35,294 nucleotides of DNA from Natrialba swarupiae (GCF_008245225.1 NZ_VTAW01000036.1:1-35294), one strand, 5' to 3'; counted from the stretch's first letter, positions 1 through 8,250 are shown. Numbers and translations: made by a program. The notes: generated from the sequence alone by a model not told the origin.

Positions 1-1
1 T

Positions 2-88
2 CGTCTCAAGTCGATCACCGAAACGGCGTTCGACCAGAGCCAGAGCGCGGTCGGCTCCGCCAGCGGTTCGAACCCGAGCCCCCAATAG
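2..88 (+). CDS. C-terminal end of an unidentified protein (partial)
   Basis: An open frame enters from the left edge and ends at a TAG at 86-88, giving 28 residues that finish in a Ser/Gly/Asn/Pro-rich tail. The stop is directly followed by the ATG of the CPBP protease gene with no bases between, as expected for two genes in one operon. The fragment is too short to recognise. It could also be a chance open frame, since GC-rich DNA has few stops. Confidence 0.4.
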   Translation, partial: RLKSITETAFDQSQSAVGSASGSNPSPQ

Positions 89-1015
89 ATGCCCCAGTGG
101 GTGACGTTCGTCGCGGTTACGGGCGTCGTCCTCGTCTCGTTGCTCGTTCTGTCACACCTCTCTCAGTCGGCGTTTGCCGACGGCGATTCCGAATCTGCGG
201 GCGATGGCCGTGACGATCCCCCGCGTTCGACTGATCTCGAGTCGACCGATTCGAATTCGTCGGCCGCTGAATCTGGACCGCACCGGTCCGTCCCCAAACA
301 CGGTGAACCGCACGAATCGGAGCCGTCGCGAGACGACGAGTACGGTCGCGAGGATCGAACGGACGCTCGAGGGCGACCCCCGTCCGGAGAGGGCGTCGAC
401 CCGGCGTCGCTCTCGACCGGCGCACTCCTCGCGAACGTGGCCATCTCCCAGGGGCTGTTCGCCCTCGTGTTGCTCGGTGCGGTGGTCTATACGGGTATCC
501 CGGCCGATGCGCTCGGCATCGAGTTCTCGAGGTCGTACGTCGAGCAGGGGATCCTCTGGGGAACTGTCGCGGGAATCCTCCTGTACGTCTCGAACGAAGT
601 CGGCGCGTCCGTCGCGACCCGATTCGGATTCGATCACGACGAGCAGTTGCGGGAACTGCTGGCTCCCGGGTCCGTTCAGGGGTGGATCGTCCTGCTCGTC
701 CTCGTCTTGCCGATCATCGCCGTCTTCGAGGAACTGCTCTTTCGGGCGGCGTTGATCGGCGTCGTCTCGGCGGGCTTCGACGTCTCGCCGTGGCTGCTCG
801 CCGTCGTCTCCTCGATCGCGTTCGCCGTCGGACACGGTATCCAGGGATCGGTCGGCATCGTCGTCACCGGTCTCCTCGGATTCGTCCTCGCGGCGGTGTT
901 TATCGTCACCGGCAGCTTCCTCGTCGTCGTCGTCGCCCACTACCTCATCAACGCCCTCGAGTTCGTCGTCCACGAGCGGTTCGACCTCGAGTGGGCGAGT
1001 TCCCTAGAGCGGTGA
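89..1015 (+). CDS. CPBP family intramembrane metalloprotease
   Basis: A 308-residue membrane protein of the CPBP (CAAX protease / bacteriocin-processing) family. These glutamyl/metal-dependent proteases cleave within the membrane, and their haloarchaeal substrates are mostly unknown. The family motifs are visible: EExxxR at E214-E215-R219 (FEELLFRA), a histidine at H249 (AVGHG), and H284 with N288 (HYLIN). Residues 3-28 form one membrane segment. A hydrophilic, acidic, Ser/Asp-rich linker (about 30-105) follows, and then several membrane helices carry the catalytic motifs. The linker is probably a haloarchaeal insertion facing the cytoplasm or the outside. The ATG directly follows the stop of the upstream frame, suggesting translational coupling. 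The family call is firm; the substrate is unknown. Confidence 0.9.
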   Translation: MPQWVTFVAVTGVVLVSLLVLSHLSQSAFADGDSESAGDGRDDPPRSTDLESTDSNSSAAESGPHRSVPKHGEPHESEPSRDDEYGREDRTDARGRPPSGEGVDPASLSTGALLANVAISQGLFALVLLGAVVYTGIPADALGIEFSRSYVEQGILWGTVAGILLYVSNEVGASVATRFGFDHDEQLRELLAPGSVQGWIVLLVLVLPIIAVFEELLFRAALIGVVSAGFDVSPWLLAVVSSIAFAVGHGIQGSVGIVVTGLLGFVLAAVFIVTGSFLVVVVAHYLINALEFVVHERFDLEWASSLER

Positions 1016-1074
1016 GGTCGGACGCGAAACCGACCGGTCGCCTCATTCAAGAGGGCGGGCGACGACGCACACGT

Positions 1075-1419
1075 ATGAGCGGTCTCGACGAGGCGTCTGA
1101 TGCGGTGTATCGAACGATTCTCTTCGGTATCGTTCTCTACTTCGTGCTGTTTGGCTACGGGACGATCGCGGGCGTGGGACTGGCAATTCTCGCGTCGCAG
1201 TTCGTCTTCGGCGTCGTGGCCGTCGCCGTCGGGACGCTCCTGTACACCCAGGCGGACAACGTGGAGCCGGCGATCCTCGGTGCGTCGATCTGTCTCGTCG
1301 TCGGTGGGACACTCCAGTTTGCCTTCCTGCTCGCGCCGTTTCCGGTCCTCGATCGGGCGTCGTCCATCGCCGTCTTCGTCGGCATCGGACTCTACATCCT
1401 CGCGGTCTGGCTCGAGTGA
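1075..1419 (+). CDS. Small four-helix membrane protein, unknown function
   Basis: A 114-residue protein made almost wholly of hydrophobic segments, at about residues 12-32, 38-56, 64-86 and 92-113, with a short charged N-terminus (MSGLDEASD). I recognise no catalytic motif. The ATG at 1075 is preferred over upstream in-frame positions, because the upstream frame runs through the CPBP coding region and reads as an arginine-rich shadow. The gene follows the CPBP protease by about 60 bases on the same strand, so the two may be co-transcribed. Its stop codon abuts the stop of the convergent HAD gene (TGA at 1417-1419, then the reverse stop at 1420-1422). Confidence 0.75.
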   Translation: MSGLDEASDAVYRTILFGIVLYFVLFGYGTIAGVGLAILASQFVFGVVAVAVGTLLYTQADNVEPAILGASICLVVGGTLQFAFLLAPFPVLDRASSIAVFVGIGLYILAVWLE

Positions 1420-2091
1420 TCAGACGATCCGATCGAACGTCTCGAGCGAGGGGAGTTCGTACGTCGGTTGCTGGTTCCCGCCCCGTCCGTTGCCAGTGTC
1501 GACCCAGGCCGAGTCGAGCCCCATCGCGTTCGCACCCGCGACGTCGGCGTGTAACGAATCCCCGACGTGGATCGCAGCGTCGGGTTCGACGTCGAGTGTC
1601 GCCAGCGCGTACTCGAACGGTGCAGCGTTGGGTTTCGGGTAGATCCCTTCGCTCGGCTCGGTAAAGACCCGGACGTCGAAGGCGTTCTCGATTCCCAGCG
1701 CGCGGAGTTTCTTCGTCTGGGTGGACCGTCCACCGTTCGTGATGAGCCCGACGTGGCCGCGATCACGAGCGGACTCGAGTGCGGCCGCGGCACCGGGTCG
1801 AAAGTCGACTGCCGTCGGATCCCGAACCTCGAGGTACCAGTCGGTCAGTCGCGAGGAGACCGACGGGTCGACGTTCGCCCGTTCGGCGACCTCGGTGAAC
1901 AGGTGCTCGTAGAACTCCCGGTCCGTCTCGACCGTCGGCAACGCCGGCACGGCCGCCCGCAGGTCGGCCGGCGTACAGAACTGCTCCAGCCCCGCCCGCT
2001 GGAACGTCCGCTCGAGGAGCGTCGACGCGTCCTGTGTGGGCTCACAGAGCGTGTTGTCGAGGTCGAAGTAGATCGCGTCGTAGGCGGCCAT
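1420..2091 (-). CDS. HAD superfamily hydrolase (phosphatase-like)
   Basis: A 223-residue haloacid dehalogenase-type protein, probably a cytoplasmic phosphatase acting on a small phosphorylated metabolite. Motif I is FDLDNT with the nucleophile D10 and acid/base D12. Motif II is the LITNGG stretch. A conserved lysine lies in the following KK pair, or in the YPKP motif. Motif IV is HVGDSLHADVAGA, which holds the Mg-binding Asp. The helical cap lies between motifs I and II (about 20-95), as in the phosphoglycolate phosphatase / YjjG group. Length is normal. It is convergent with the preceding membrane protein gene, with no intergenic bases. Family assignment is secure; substrate is not. Confidence 0.9.
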   Translation of the reverse strand: MAAYDAIYFDLDNTLCEPTQDASTLLERTFQRAGLEQFCTPADLRAAVPALPTVETDREFYEHLFTEVAERANVDPSVSSRLTDWYLEVRDPTAVDFRPGAAAALESARDRGHVGLITNGGRSTQTKKLRALGIENAFDVRVFTEPSEGIYPKPNAAPFEYALATLDVEPDAAIHVGDSLHADVAGANAMGLDSAWVDTGNGRGGNQQPTYELPSLETFDRIV

Positions 2092-2162
2092 CGATTGGTG
2101 GTTGGAACCCGACGGTTCTGAACGTTTCGACGAGTTCGTCGGAACGCCGGCGAGGTGACCCT

Positions 2163-2198
2163 CGCCGCGGATTCCAGGTGCGCCGCGGATTCCAGGTG
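2163..2198. repeat. Perfect 18-bp tandem duplication
   Basis: The 18-bp unit CGCCGCGGATTCCAGGTG occurs twice head to tail (2163-2180 and 2181-2198) without mismatch. It lies between the divergent HAD and HFX_2341-type genes. It could be a pair of operators or a recent slippage product. Confidence 0.9.
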
Positions 2199-2251
2199 TG
2201 TCACGGAGTCGTTTCGGTAGGTGTTATTTCGATCGCGCCGGTTGTCGGGGT

Positions 2252-3043
2252 ATGGACGTCGTCAAACGGGTACACGTCGCCCCCCTCGGGTACGAGTTCG
2301 ACCGCATCGTCGAACCGGTCCGCGACCAGCGGGCGGACCTCGTCTACCTCCTCGAGGACTCGACGACAGACGATCCGCCAGGCTACCACGAACAGCTCCT
2401 GACCGAACTCGAGTCGATCGTTCCGGAGGTCAGGACGCGGTCGTGTGACCTCTCCGACGTCTACGCCGTCCTCGGCGAGGTGACGACGATCGCGTCGAAT
2501 CACGCCGGGGACAACGTCTACGTCAACGTCTCCGGCGGCGGGACGATTCCGGCGATCGGCGCGACGATCGCGTGCATGGACGTCTCGACGGACGCACAGG
2601 CCTACTACGTCGAGCCGGAGTCGTACGCTCACGACGGATCGGTCGAACCGGCCTCGTCCGGACTCGCGGAGACGACGCCGATCCCGACGTACCCGATCGA
2701 CTCGCCGACGACCGACCAGGTAGCGATCATGGCGTTTCTCGCCGATCCGACCGCCTGGGACGGCTTTCACGAGGACCGAACTGCGCCGCCGAAGAAGAAG
2801 GATCTGATCGAGTACGCCAGGGATCGGGGACTCTCGTTTATGGCCGATCGGCGACCGCCGGCGGAACGCGGCGGCGAGGACAAGGGCGCTTTTCGCGTCC
2901 TGGATACACACGTTCTCGAGCCGCTGCTCGAGGACGGCTACGTGACGATCGAGCCCGTCGGTCGCCGTCGCGTCGTCGAACTCACCGAGCGCGGAAAGAA
3001 CGCCTACCGGGCGTTCAGACACAAGCTCGCGGCGCTCGAGTGA
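2252..3043 (+). CDS. HFX_2341-type regulator: CARF-like N-terminal domain plus winged helix
   Basis: A 263-residue protein that resembles the haloarchaeal HFX_2341 / DUF6293 family of predicted transcription regulators. The N-terminal half is a Rossmann-like domain starting VHVAPLGYEFDRIVEPV. A strand and glycine-rich turn, D87 to T98 (NVYVNVSGGGT), has the pattern seen in CARF domains (hydrophobic strand, then a Gly/Thr-rich loop) that bind cyclic oligonucleotides or other nucleotides. The C-terminal part, from about residue 150, reads as a winged helix ending in a wing and a basic helix (RVVELTERGKNAYRAFRHK). The ATG at 2252 is chosen over an earlier GTG because the conserved domain begins there and a TTATTT stretch lies about 26 bases upstream. 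No CRISPR or cas gene lies in the window. The family call rests on recall; ligand and targets are unknown. Confidence 0.8.
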   Translation: MDVVKRVHVAPLGYEFDRIVEPVRDQRADLVYLLEDSTTDDPPGYHEQLLTELESIVPEVRTRSCDLSDVYAVLGEVTTIASNHAGDNVYVNVSGGGTIPAIGATIACMDVSTDAQAYYVEPESYAHDGSVEPASSGLAETTPIPTYPIDSPTTDQVAIMAFLADPTAWDGFHEDRTAPPKKKDLIEYARDRGLSFMADRRPPAERGGEDKGAFRVLDTHVLEPLLEDGYVTIEPVGRRRVVELTERGKNAYRAFRHKLAALE

Positions 3044-3143
3044 CCGTCAGGGGCCGTAGGAGATCGTCACGGGCGTACGAGTGACCGTCACGTCCGGCTC
3101 GATAGCTGCCACGCTCCCGCGGAATCGCAGAACTCGAGGGGAC

Positions 3144-3731
3144 CTACTCTCCGCGGACGTCGTCGACGTCCGCGTACAGCAGCGTGCCCAGTCGAGCGAG
3201 TTCCAGATCGGCCTCGAGTCGTTCGACGTGAGCCCGGAGTTCGTCTTCGTCGAGCCCGCGTCGGTCGTCGTCTCGTGATTCGATCGATCGCTGTGTGCGA
3301 CCGAGCAACCAGGGGGCGGCGTCGGCGAGGTACGATCCCGGCAACTCGAGTGCGTGGAGGCGGTCGCGCTCGACCGCGTCCAGGAGTTCGTATGCGACGA
3401 TCAGCGTTCGGCGGAGGGCACGAACGTCGTCGGCGTCAGCGGGTGGGGTCAGGTAGCTCGCGATCGTCGCCTCTGCGTCGGCGACGTGCTCGGGATCGAC
3501 GTCGAAGGTGTCCGCCATCCGCTCACACGTCAGCGGTTCGCGTCGAGTTCGGCGACTCGCGAGCCGACACGCTGCGAGGGCGGCCGCAGTCGAGCCGCAC
3601 TCGAGCGCCGCCAGCTCTCCCGCACAGTCGAATGTGGCCCGAGCGACGTCGGCGACGTCCTCGGCTTCGAGGCGGCGAGTAACCTGCTCGATCGTCGGTG
3701 CGTCACCGGGTTCGACGTGGCGCTGACCCAT
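3144..3731 (-). CDS. Haloarchaeal protein with a TFB-like cyclin-box pattern
   Basis: A 195-residue helical, acidic protein with no firm family assignment. Residues about 45-95 (STAAALAACRLASRR, then a turn, then ERMADTFDVDPEHVADAEA) follow the hydrophobic spacing of the second cyclin repeat of the TFB encoded at 7194-8174 (SPVGLAAAAVYAAALL, then VSDVADISEVTIRNRYHEL). No zinc ribbon or B-finger is present. The C-terminus (about 140-195) is a charged, probably coiled helix. A TATA-like box at 3753-3762 sits about 26 bases before the ATG, supporting this start and a leaderless transcript. It might be a stand-alone cyclin-fold regulator, or simply a helical protein with similar spacing. Confidence 0.75.
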   Translation of the reverse strand: MGQRHVEPGDAPTIEQVTRRLEAEDVADVARATFDCAGELAALECGSTAAALAACRLASRRTRREPLTCERMADTFDVDPEHVADAEATIASYLTPPADADDVRALRRTLIVAYELLDAVERDRLHALELPGSYLADAAPWLLGRTQRSIESRDDDRRGLDEDELRAHVERLEADLELARLGTLLYADVDDVRGE

Positions 3732-3752
3732 ACGACCGAATCGGTTCGGAGG

Positions 3753-3762
3753 GATATTATCT
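3753..3762 (-). promoter_or_regulatory. TATA-like box for the cyclin-box protein gene
   Basis: An AT-rich island reads AGATAATATC on the minus strand, centred about 26 bases before the ATG at 3731. This is the usual archaeal spacing from TATA box to start site, so the mRNA probably begins at or next to the start codon. Confidence 0.6.
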
Positions 3763-3869
3763 ACTACTGAGAAAGTAATTCAACTATCGATACTATTTCT
3801 ACTACCCAAACAATACGGTGTCCTGTCCGATCCGCCACGTTCAAGCCACTGCCCTTCGACCGTCGAGAT

Positions 3870-5051
3870 ATGAGCCGATCCGTTTGGATTAAAGCCGACG
3901 ACGCCGTCGGCGACTGGGACGACCGCCGCGCGCGGATCACCGCCGCGCTCGAGGCGGGTGCAGACTGGGTACTGGTCGACGAGGAGGACGTCGAGCGAGT
4001 TCGCGAACTCGGCTCGATCAACGTCGCCGCGTTCCGAACCGGCGGCGACGTGACGCTCGTCGACGACGCCGAGGACGACGACCCCGTCGGCGCCATGCCG
4101 GACGCCGTCGTCGTCGGCAAGGACGGAGAGGGTGACGCGACGATCGACCTCCCGGAGGACTTCTCCGGCTCTGCCGACCTCTCGACGCTCCGACGCGACG
4201 ACGAACTCGAGCGCGGGGCGTACGTTCGCATTCTCGGCACGGAGTACGAGGCGTTCGCCGAAACCGCAGCTCAGGAAGCCGACCACACCATCGTCGTCGG
4301 CGACGACTGGACGATCATCCCCCTCGAGAACCTGATCGCCCGGATCGGCGAGGAGACGGACCTGATCGCGGGCGTGACGTCCCCAGAGGAGGCGAAGACG
4401 GCCTTCGAGACGCTCGAACTCGGCTCCGACGGCGTCCTGTTGGATTCGGACGACCCGGACGAGATCCGCGAGACCGTCGAGGTCCGCGACGCGGCCGAAC
4501 GGGAAACCCTCGAACTCGACTACGCCGAAGTGATCGAAGTCGAAGAGATCGGCAGCGCCGACCGCGTCTGTATCGATACCGGCAGCTTACTCGAACACGA
4601 CGAGGGGATGTTGATCGGGTCGATGAGCCGCGGGCTGGTGTTCGTACACGCCGAAACCGCCGAGTCGCCGTACGTCGCCTCGCGCCCGTTCCGGGTCAAC
4701 GCCGGGGCCGTCCACGCCTACGTCCGAACCCCCGACGGCGGCACCAAGTACCTCTCGGAACTCAAAAGCGGCGACGAGGTCCAGGTCGTCGACACGAACG
4801 GCAACACCCGCGAAGCGATCGTCGGCCGGGTCAAAATCGAGAAGCGACCGATGTTCCGGGTCGCCCTCGAGACCGACGACGGCGACCGCGTCGAGACACT
4901 GTTGCAAAACGCCGAGACGATCAAGGTTGCCTCCGGCGACGGACGCAAAGCCATCACCGATCTGGCGGCCGGCGACGAGCTCCTGTTGTACTACGAGGAT
5001 ACGGCTCGCCACTTCGGGGAACCCGTCGAGGAGAGCATCATCGAGAAGTAA
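3870..5051 (+). CDS. aroB': 3-dehydroquinate synthase II (AroB')
   Basis: A 393-residue protein of the archaeal type II 3-dehydroquinate synthase family (MJ1249-like). It performs NAD-dependent oxidative deamination and cyclisation of 2-amino-3,7-dideoxy-D-threo-hept-6-ulosonate to 3-dehydroquinate. This bypass replaces the DAHP/AroB route in many archaea. The N-terminus (MSRSVWIKADD), the mid-region block GSLLEHDEGMLIGSMSRGLVFVHAET, the AGAVHAYV stretch and the C-terminal LLYYEDTARHFG are typical of the family, and the length matches. Acidic patches (about residues 60-110) reflect halophilic adaptation. aroD, the next pathway step, lies 1.4 kb downstream on the other strand. The partner aldolase AroA' is not in the window. 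Confidence 0.95.
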   Translation: MSRSVWIKADDAVGDWDDRRARITAALEAGADWVLVDEEDVERVRELGSINVAAFRTGGDVTLVDDAEDDDPVGAMPDAVVVGKDGEGDATIDLPEDFSGSADLSTLRRDDELERGAYVRILGTEYEAFAETAAQEADHTIVVGDDWTIIPLENLIARIGEETDLIAGVTSPEEAKTAFETLELGSDGVLLDSDDPDEIRETVEVRDAAERETLELDYAEVIEVEEIGSADRVCIDTGSLLEHDEGMLIGSMSRGLVFVHAETAESPYVASRPFRVNAGAVHAYVRTPDGGTKYLSELKSGDEVQVVDTNGNTREAIVGRVKIEKRPMFRVALETDDGDRVETLLQNAETIKVASGDGRKAITDLAAGDELLLYYEDTARHFGEPVEESIIEK

Positions 5052-5066
5052 CGCCGAAGTCGCCGG

Positions 5067-5543
5067 TCAGCGCTTCGCTTCTACCGGCTCCGCCTCGGAT
5101 CCGGTTTCGCCCGCGGCGTTCGAATCTTCCTCCTCCGGTTCGACCGGCTCGAGTCGCGTCGTACACCAGTGACAGAACGTCAGGTCCTCGTCGAGTTCCT
5201 TCCCGCACTCGGGACAGGACGGCCCGTCGACCGACTCGTTGCTCGACCCGGGTGGGAACCCCATCGCGCGAAACGTTGCGTCGATCGCCGCGAACAGGAC
5301 GATAAACGAGAGGACGAACTGTCCCATCGTATCGATCTCGTCGCCGACCAGTTCCATCCCTTCACCGACCGACTCGATGGCGGTTATCTGCTCGATCGAC
5401 GGGAGAAAGATCACGATAGCGGAAAGATACAGGCCGGCGAACACCAGGGTTCTGAGCCAGTCCCTGATGAGGGCATGGCCTGCACCCGGCATCAGCACCG
5501 AGAGGCCAGCCGCTGCCAGCGCGCGGAGCCACGTCATGTGCAT
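5067..5543 (-). CDS. Membrane protein with C-terminal zinc ribbon
   Basis: A 158-residue protein. Hydrophobic segments lie near residues 5-20, 31-48 and 74-90. A PGAGHALIRDWLR turn between the first two resembles the glycine-rich loop of small TM2-like membrane proteins. A four-cysteine zinc ribbon follows (C110, C113, C124, C127), then an acidic tail. It is probably anchored in the membrane with the ribbon in the cytoplasm; the function is unknown. Two starts are possible: ATG at 5543, or an internal ATG two codons later. A TTAAC stretch around 5562-5570 at promoter distance favours 5543. It is convergent with aroB', with a gap of only 15 bases. Confidence 0.85.
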   Translation of the reverse strand: MHMTWLRALAAAGLSVLMPGAGHALIRDWLRTLVFAGLYLSAIVIFLPSIEQITAIESVGEGMELVGDEIDTMGQFVLSFIVLFAAIDATFRAMGFPPGSSNESVDGPSCPECGKELDEDLTFCHWCTTRLEPVEPEEEDSNAAGETGSEAEPVEAKR

Positions 5544-5606
5544 ACACTAGGGAAGCCGACTGGTTAACATTCCGATTCTGGGTGCGGTGCGTGACTCCGC
5601 CCCCCC

Positions 5607-6386
5607 TTACGGTGTGTCCTCCTTTCCCGACACGTTCTCCGTAGAGGACGTCGATTCGTGAAACAGGACGGAACCACACTGATCGCACTGGACGCGCCGA
5701 CATTCCTCGAGGCGATCGTCGGTCGAGGACGGCCCGAGAACGCCTTCGAGCGTTCCGTCGCAGTTCGGACAGCGACGGACGAACAGCCGAAGCGTTCGCA
5801 ACGCGACTCGCCGCTGCTCGCCCGACAGCGACCGCCAACGTGGCTCCACGTCCGGTATAATCGCCGTCGCCGACAGGTCCGCGAGCAACGCGGCCGCCGA
5901 CGGCCAGCAACCGACGCGCGAGCCGTCGTAGCGCGCGAGGAGGCCGTCCGGGGCAACCTCGAGAACGAGCCGATCCGGCTCCAACTCGAGTGCTCGTCCG
6001 AGCTCCACGAGACGCGTTTCCGTCTCGCGAATCTCGACGGTCCGCTCGCGCCAGGCGCGTCGGAACGTCGGCTCGAGCGTTGGCGCCCCTGGGGTATCGA
6101 GGACGACCGAGAGCGACCGGATCAGCGTCTCGGCGTCGATCTCGCCCTCGCTTCGGCTCGAGACGGTGCCGTCGCTCCCCCGTTCCTGGCTCGCAGCGGC
6201 GCTCGCTCGCGCTGTATCCGTCACGTCGTTCGTTCGTACTGTACCCATCACGTCGTGTCTTCGCGCCGATTCGGTGTCGTCTCCCCGCTTCGACTCGGTA
6301 CCGTCACGCCGGGCCGATCGGCCGACCACCGAGAGGGCGGCAGAAACCGTCCGATACATGCGACGGCGATCCACCGACTCACCCAT
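5607..6386 (-). CDS. Haloarchaeal zinc-ribbon protein, unknown function
   Basis: A 259-residue protein. Residues about 1-80 are low-complexity (Arg, Ser, Thr, Asp). A predicted helical middle region follows (about 85-135, LIRSLSVVLDTPGAPTLEP and onward). The C-terminal zinc ribbon has two CxxC knuckles (RRCPNC and VQCDQC). No enzyme motif is visible. The start is uncertain because the N-terminal part could be non-coding; internal ATGs exist at residues 10 and 47. It lies 63 bases downstream of aroD on the same strand and is probably co-transcribed, but no link in function is evident. Confidence 0.7.
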   Translation of the reverse strand: MGESVDRRRMYRTVSAALSVVGRSARRDGTESKRGDDTESARRHDVMGTVRTNDVTDTARASAAASQERGSDGTVSSRSEGEIDAETLIRSLSVVLDTPGAPTLEPTFRRAWRERTVEIRETETRLVELGRALELEPDRLVLEVAPDGLLARYDGSRVGCWPSAAALLADLSATAIIPDVEPRWRSLSGEQRRVALRTLRLFVRRCPNCDGTLEGVLGPSSTDDRLEECRRVQCDQCGSVLFHESTSSTENVSGKEDTP

Positions 6387-6449
6387 TGGTATGCGTCGGT
6401 TACTGCGGACGACGGCCGGGCCGACCGTCGGCCGAACCCCGCTACCCGT

Positions 6450-7124
6450 TCACTCGAGTTCGGAAACCAGCCGCGACAGCGTCTCGAGGTCGTACTGGCC
6501 GGGGGCGGTCGCTTCGGCGGGATCGACCGGCGCGTACCCGATCTTCGAGCCGTACACCGGGGCGACCGCACGCGTGTGACTGCCCGCTTCGCCCATCGCC
6601 ATGGTCGCGACCGTCTCCCCGTCGGAGCTGAGCAGGTGCGTCACGGCCAACACCGCGAGCGTGTCCGCGCGCGTCTCGGCCGTCACTGCGAGTTTTCCGA
6701 CGTCGGCGTACTCGCAGGCGTCGGTGAGCGTCTCGATCATCTCGATCTCGTCGGGCGTCGCCTCGAAATCGTGGGCGGACGCGACGACCGCAACGTCTCG
6801 CTCGCGAGCCGTCTCGAGGACGCCGTCGGCGTCGCCGGAGCGACACGACTCGAGTTCGACGTCGATCGCGTCGACGGCGTCGATCCCGGTCGCCTCGACG
6901 AGCGCCTCGAGACGGTCCGCGTCGTCGCCGTCCCACTCCCCGCCTTCCCACGCCGGTCGGTTCGTCGCGAGGATCGGCAACTCGCCGTCGTAGGCCTCGA
7001 GTGCCGACAGCGGCTCGTCCGCGAGATCCATCCGAAACTCGACGGCGTCTGCGTGTTCGCGGGCGGCTGGCTCTTCTGTCAGGTCGGCGACTGCGGCGGT
7101 GAGAACGAACGAGTCGAACTCCAT
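6450..7124 (-). CDS. aroD: 3-dehydroquinate dehydratase, type I (AroD)
   Basis: A 224-residue type I dehydroquinase that dehydrates 3-dehydroquinate to 3-dehydroshikimate through a Schiff base. Key residues are visible: the substrate-binding EFRMD block (about 29-33), the catalytic histidine in SAHDF (H118) and the Schiff-base lysine in YADVGKLAV (K144). The start is taken as the ATG at 7124 (MEFDSFVLTAA), which matches the usual short N-terminus. In-frame ATG at 7130 and GTG at 7139 would add two or five residues. It lies 70 bases after the tfb stop on the same strand. With aroB' nearby, two consecutive chorismate-pathway steps are encoded close together but not in one operon. Confidence 0.95.
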   Translation of the reverse strand: MEFDSFVLTAAVADLTEEPAAREHADAVEFRMDLADEPLSALEAYDGELPILATNRPAWEGGEWDGDDADRLEALVEATGIDAVDAIDVELESCRSGDADGVLETARERDVAVVASAHDFEATPDEIEMIETLTDACEYADVGKLAVTAETRADTLAVLAVTHLLSSDGETVATMAMGEAGSHTRAVAPVYGSKIGYAPVDPAEATAPGQYDLETLSRLVSELE

Positions 7125-7193
7125 ACTCATCTCTATCACAACTGACAGTCGCGATCCGAAAAACGGTATCGTTTGTGACGGCTCGTCGTCCGA

Positions 7194-8174
7194 TCAGGCG
7201 ACGCCGAGGGTCTCCTCGGCCTCGAGGAGTTCGTGATAGCGGTTCCGAATGGTCACTTCGGAGATGTCTGCGACGTCGGAGACGGCGGCCTGGGTGGTCT
7301 TCTCGTTCGTGAGAAGGGCGGCGGCGTAGACGGCGGCGGCCGCGAGGCCGACCGGCGACTTACCCGAGTGAACACCCTTCTCCTTGGCGTTCTGGAGCAG
7401 ACCGCGTGCGCGGTGTTCGGCCTCGTCGGAGAGGTCGAGTCCCGACGCAAAGCGGGGAACGTAGCTTTCGGGATCGGCCGGCTGGACCTCGAGTCCGAGT
7501 TCACGGACGACGTAGCGGTAGGTGCGGGCGATCTCGTTTTTCTCGACGCGGGAGACGTCGGCGATTTCGTCGAGACTCCGGGGGACGCCGGCCTGGCGTG
7601 CGGCGGCGTAGACGCAGGCGGTGGAGACGCCCTCGATGGAGCGTCCTGGAAGCAGATCCTCGTCGAGTGCGCGCCGGTAGATGACCGACGCGGTCTCGCG
7701 GACGTTCGTCGGGAGGCCGAGTGCGCTGGCCATCCGATCGATCTCGCCGAGTGCCTGTTTCAGGTTGCGTTCCTTGGAGTCACGCGTCCGGAAGCGCTCG
7801 TTCCACTTGCGCAGGCGCTGCATCTTCTCGCGCTGGCGCGACCCGAGGGAGTTGCCGTAGGCGTCCTTGTTGCGCCAGTCGATGTTCGTCGACAGGCCCT
7901 TGTCGTGCATCGTGTTCGTCGTCGGTGCACCGACGCGGGACTTCTCGTTTTTCTCGGCGGCGTCGAACGCGCGCCACTCGGGGCCGCGGTCGACCGAGTC
8001 CTCCTCGACGACGAGGCCACAGTCCTCACAGACGGTCTCGCCGTGTTCGTCGTCGACGATGAGGTTTCCGGAACACTCCGGGCAGGCGACGTCGCTTTGC
8101 TCGCTCTCCGTTTGTTCGTCGGTCGTTTCGTGTTCGCTACGCCGTACTCTCGTGTTCGATGGTGCGTTGGTCAT
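7194..8174 (-). CDS. tfb: Transcription initiation factor IIB (TFB)
   Basis: A 326-residue general transcription factor that bridges TBP-bound promoter DNA and RNA polymerase. The N-terminal zinc ribbon is C31, C34, C49, C52. The B-reader/linker region includes PEWRAF and SRVGAPTTNTMHDKGLSTNIDW. Two cyclin repeats follow (about 125-215 and 220-315), the second with SPVGLAAAAVYAAALL. Haloarchaea usually carry several tfb paralogues; this one is full length and looks functional. The ATG at 8174 (MTNAPSNTR) is preferred over the one at 8273, whose extra 33 residues contain non-halophilic sequence and would include the promoter region. It lies upstream of aroD in the same direction. Confidence 0.96.
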   Translation of the reverse strand: MTNAPSNTRVRRSEHETTDEQTESEQSDVACPECSGNLIVDDEHGETVCEDCGLVVEEDSVDRGPEWRAFDAAEKNEKSRVGAPTTNTMHDKGLSTNIDWRNKDAYGNSLGSRQREKMQRLRKWNERFRTRDSKERNLKQALGEIDRMASALGLPTNVRETASVIYRRALDEDLLPGRSIEGVSTACVYAAARQAGVPRSLDEIADVSRVEKNEIARTYRYVVRELGLEVQPADPESYVPRFASGLDLSDEAEHRARGLLQNAKEKGVHSGKSPVGLAAAAVYAAALLTNEKTTQAAVSDVADISEVTIRNRYHELLEAEETLGVA

Positions 8175-8250
8175 ACGATGGCATCGGCTGCCCGGACAAC
8201 GTGTCGCAAAAGCCCGGACAGATTCGTTACCTACTGGGTTCAAAGACTCC

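Noticed and set aside
5658-7145. Plus-strand open frame of 495 codons across the zinc-ribbon protein and aroD
   Set aside because: Runs antisense through aroD, which has catalytic motifs on the other strand; the product is arginine-rich and lacks domains, as GC-rich shadow frames do.
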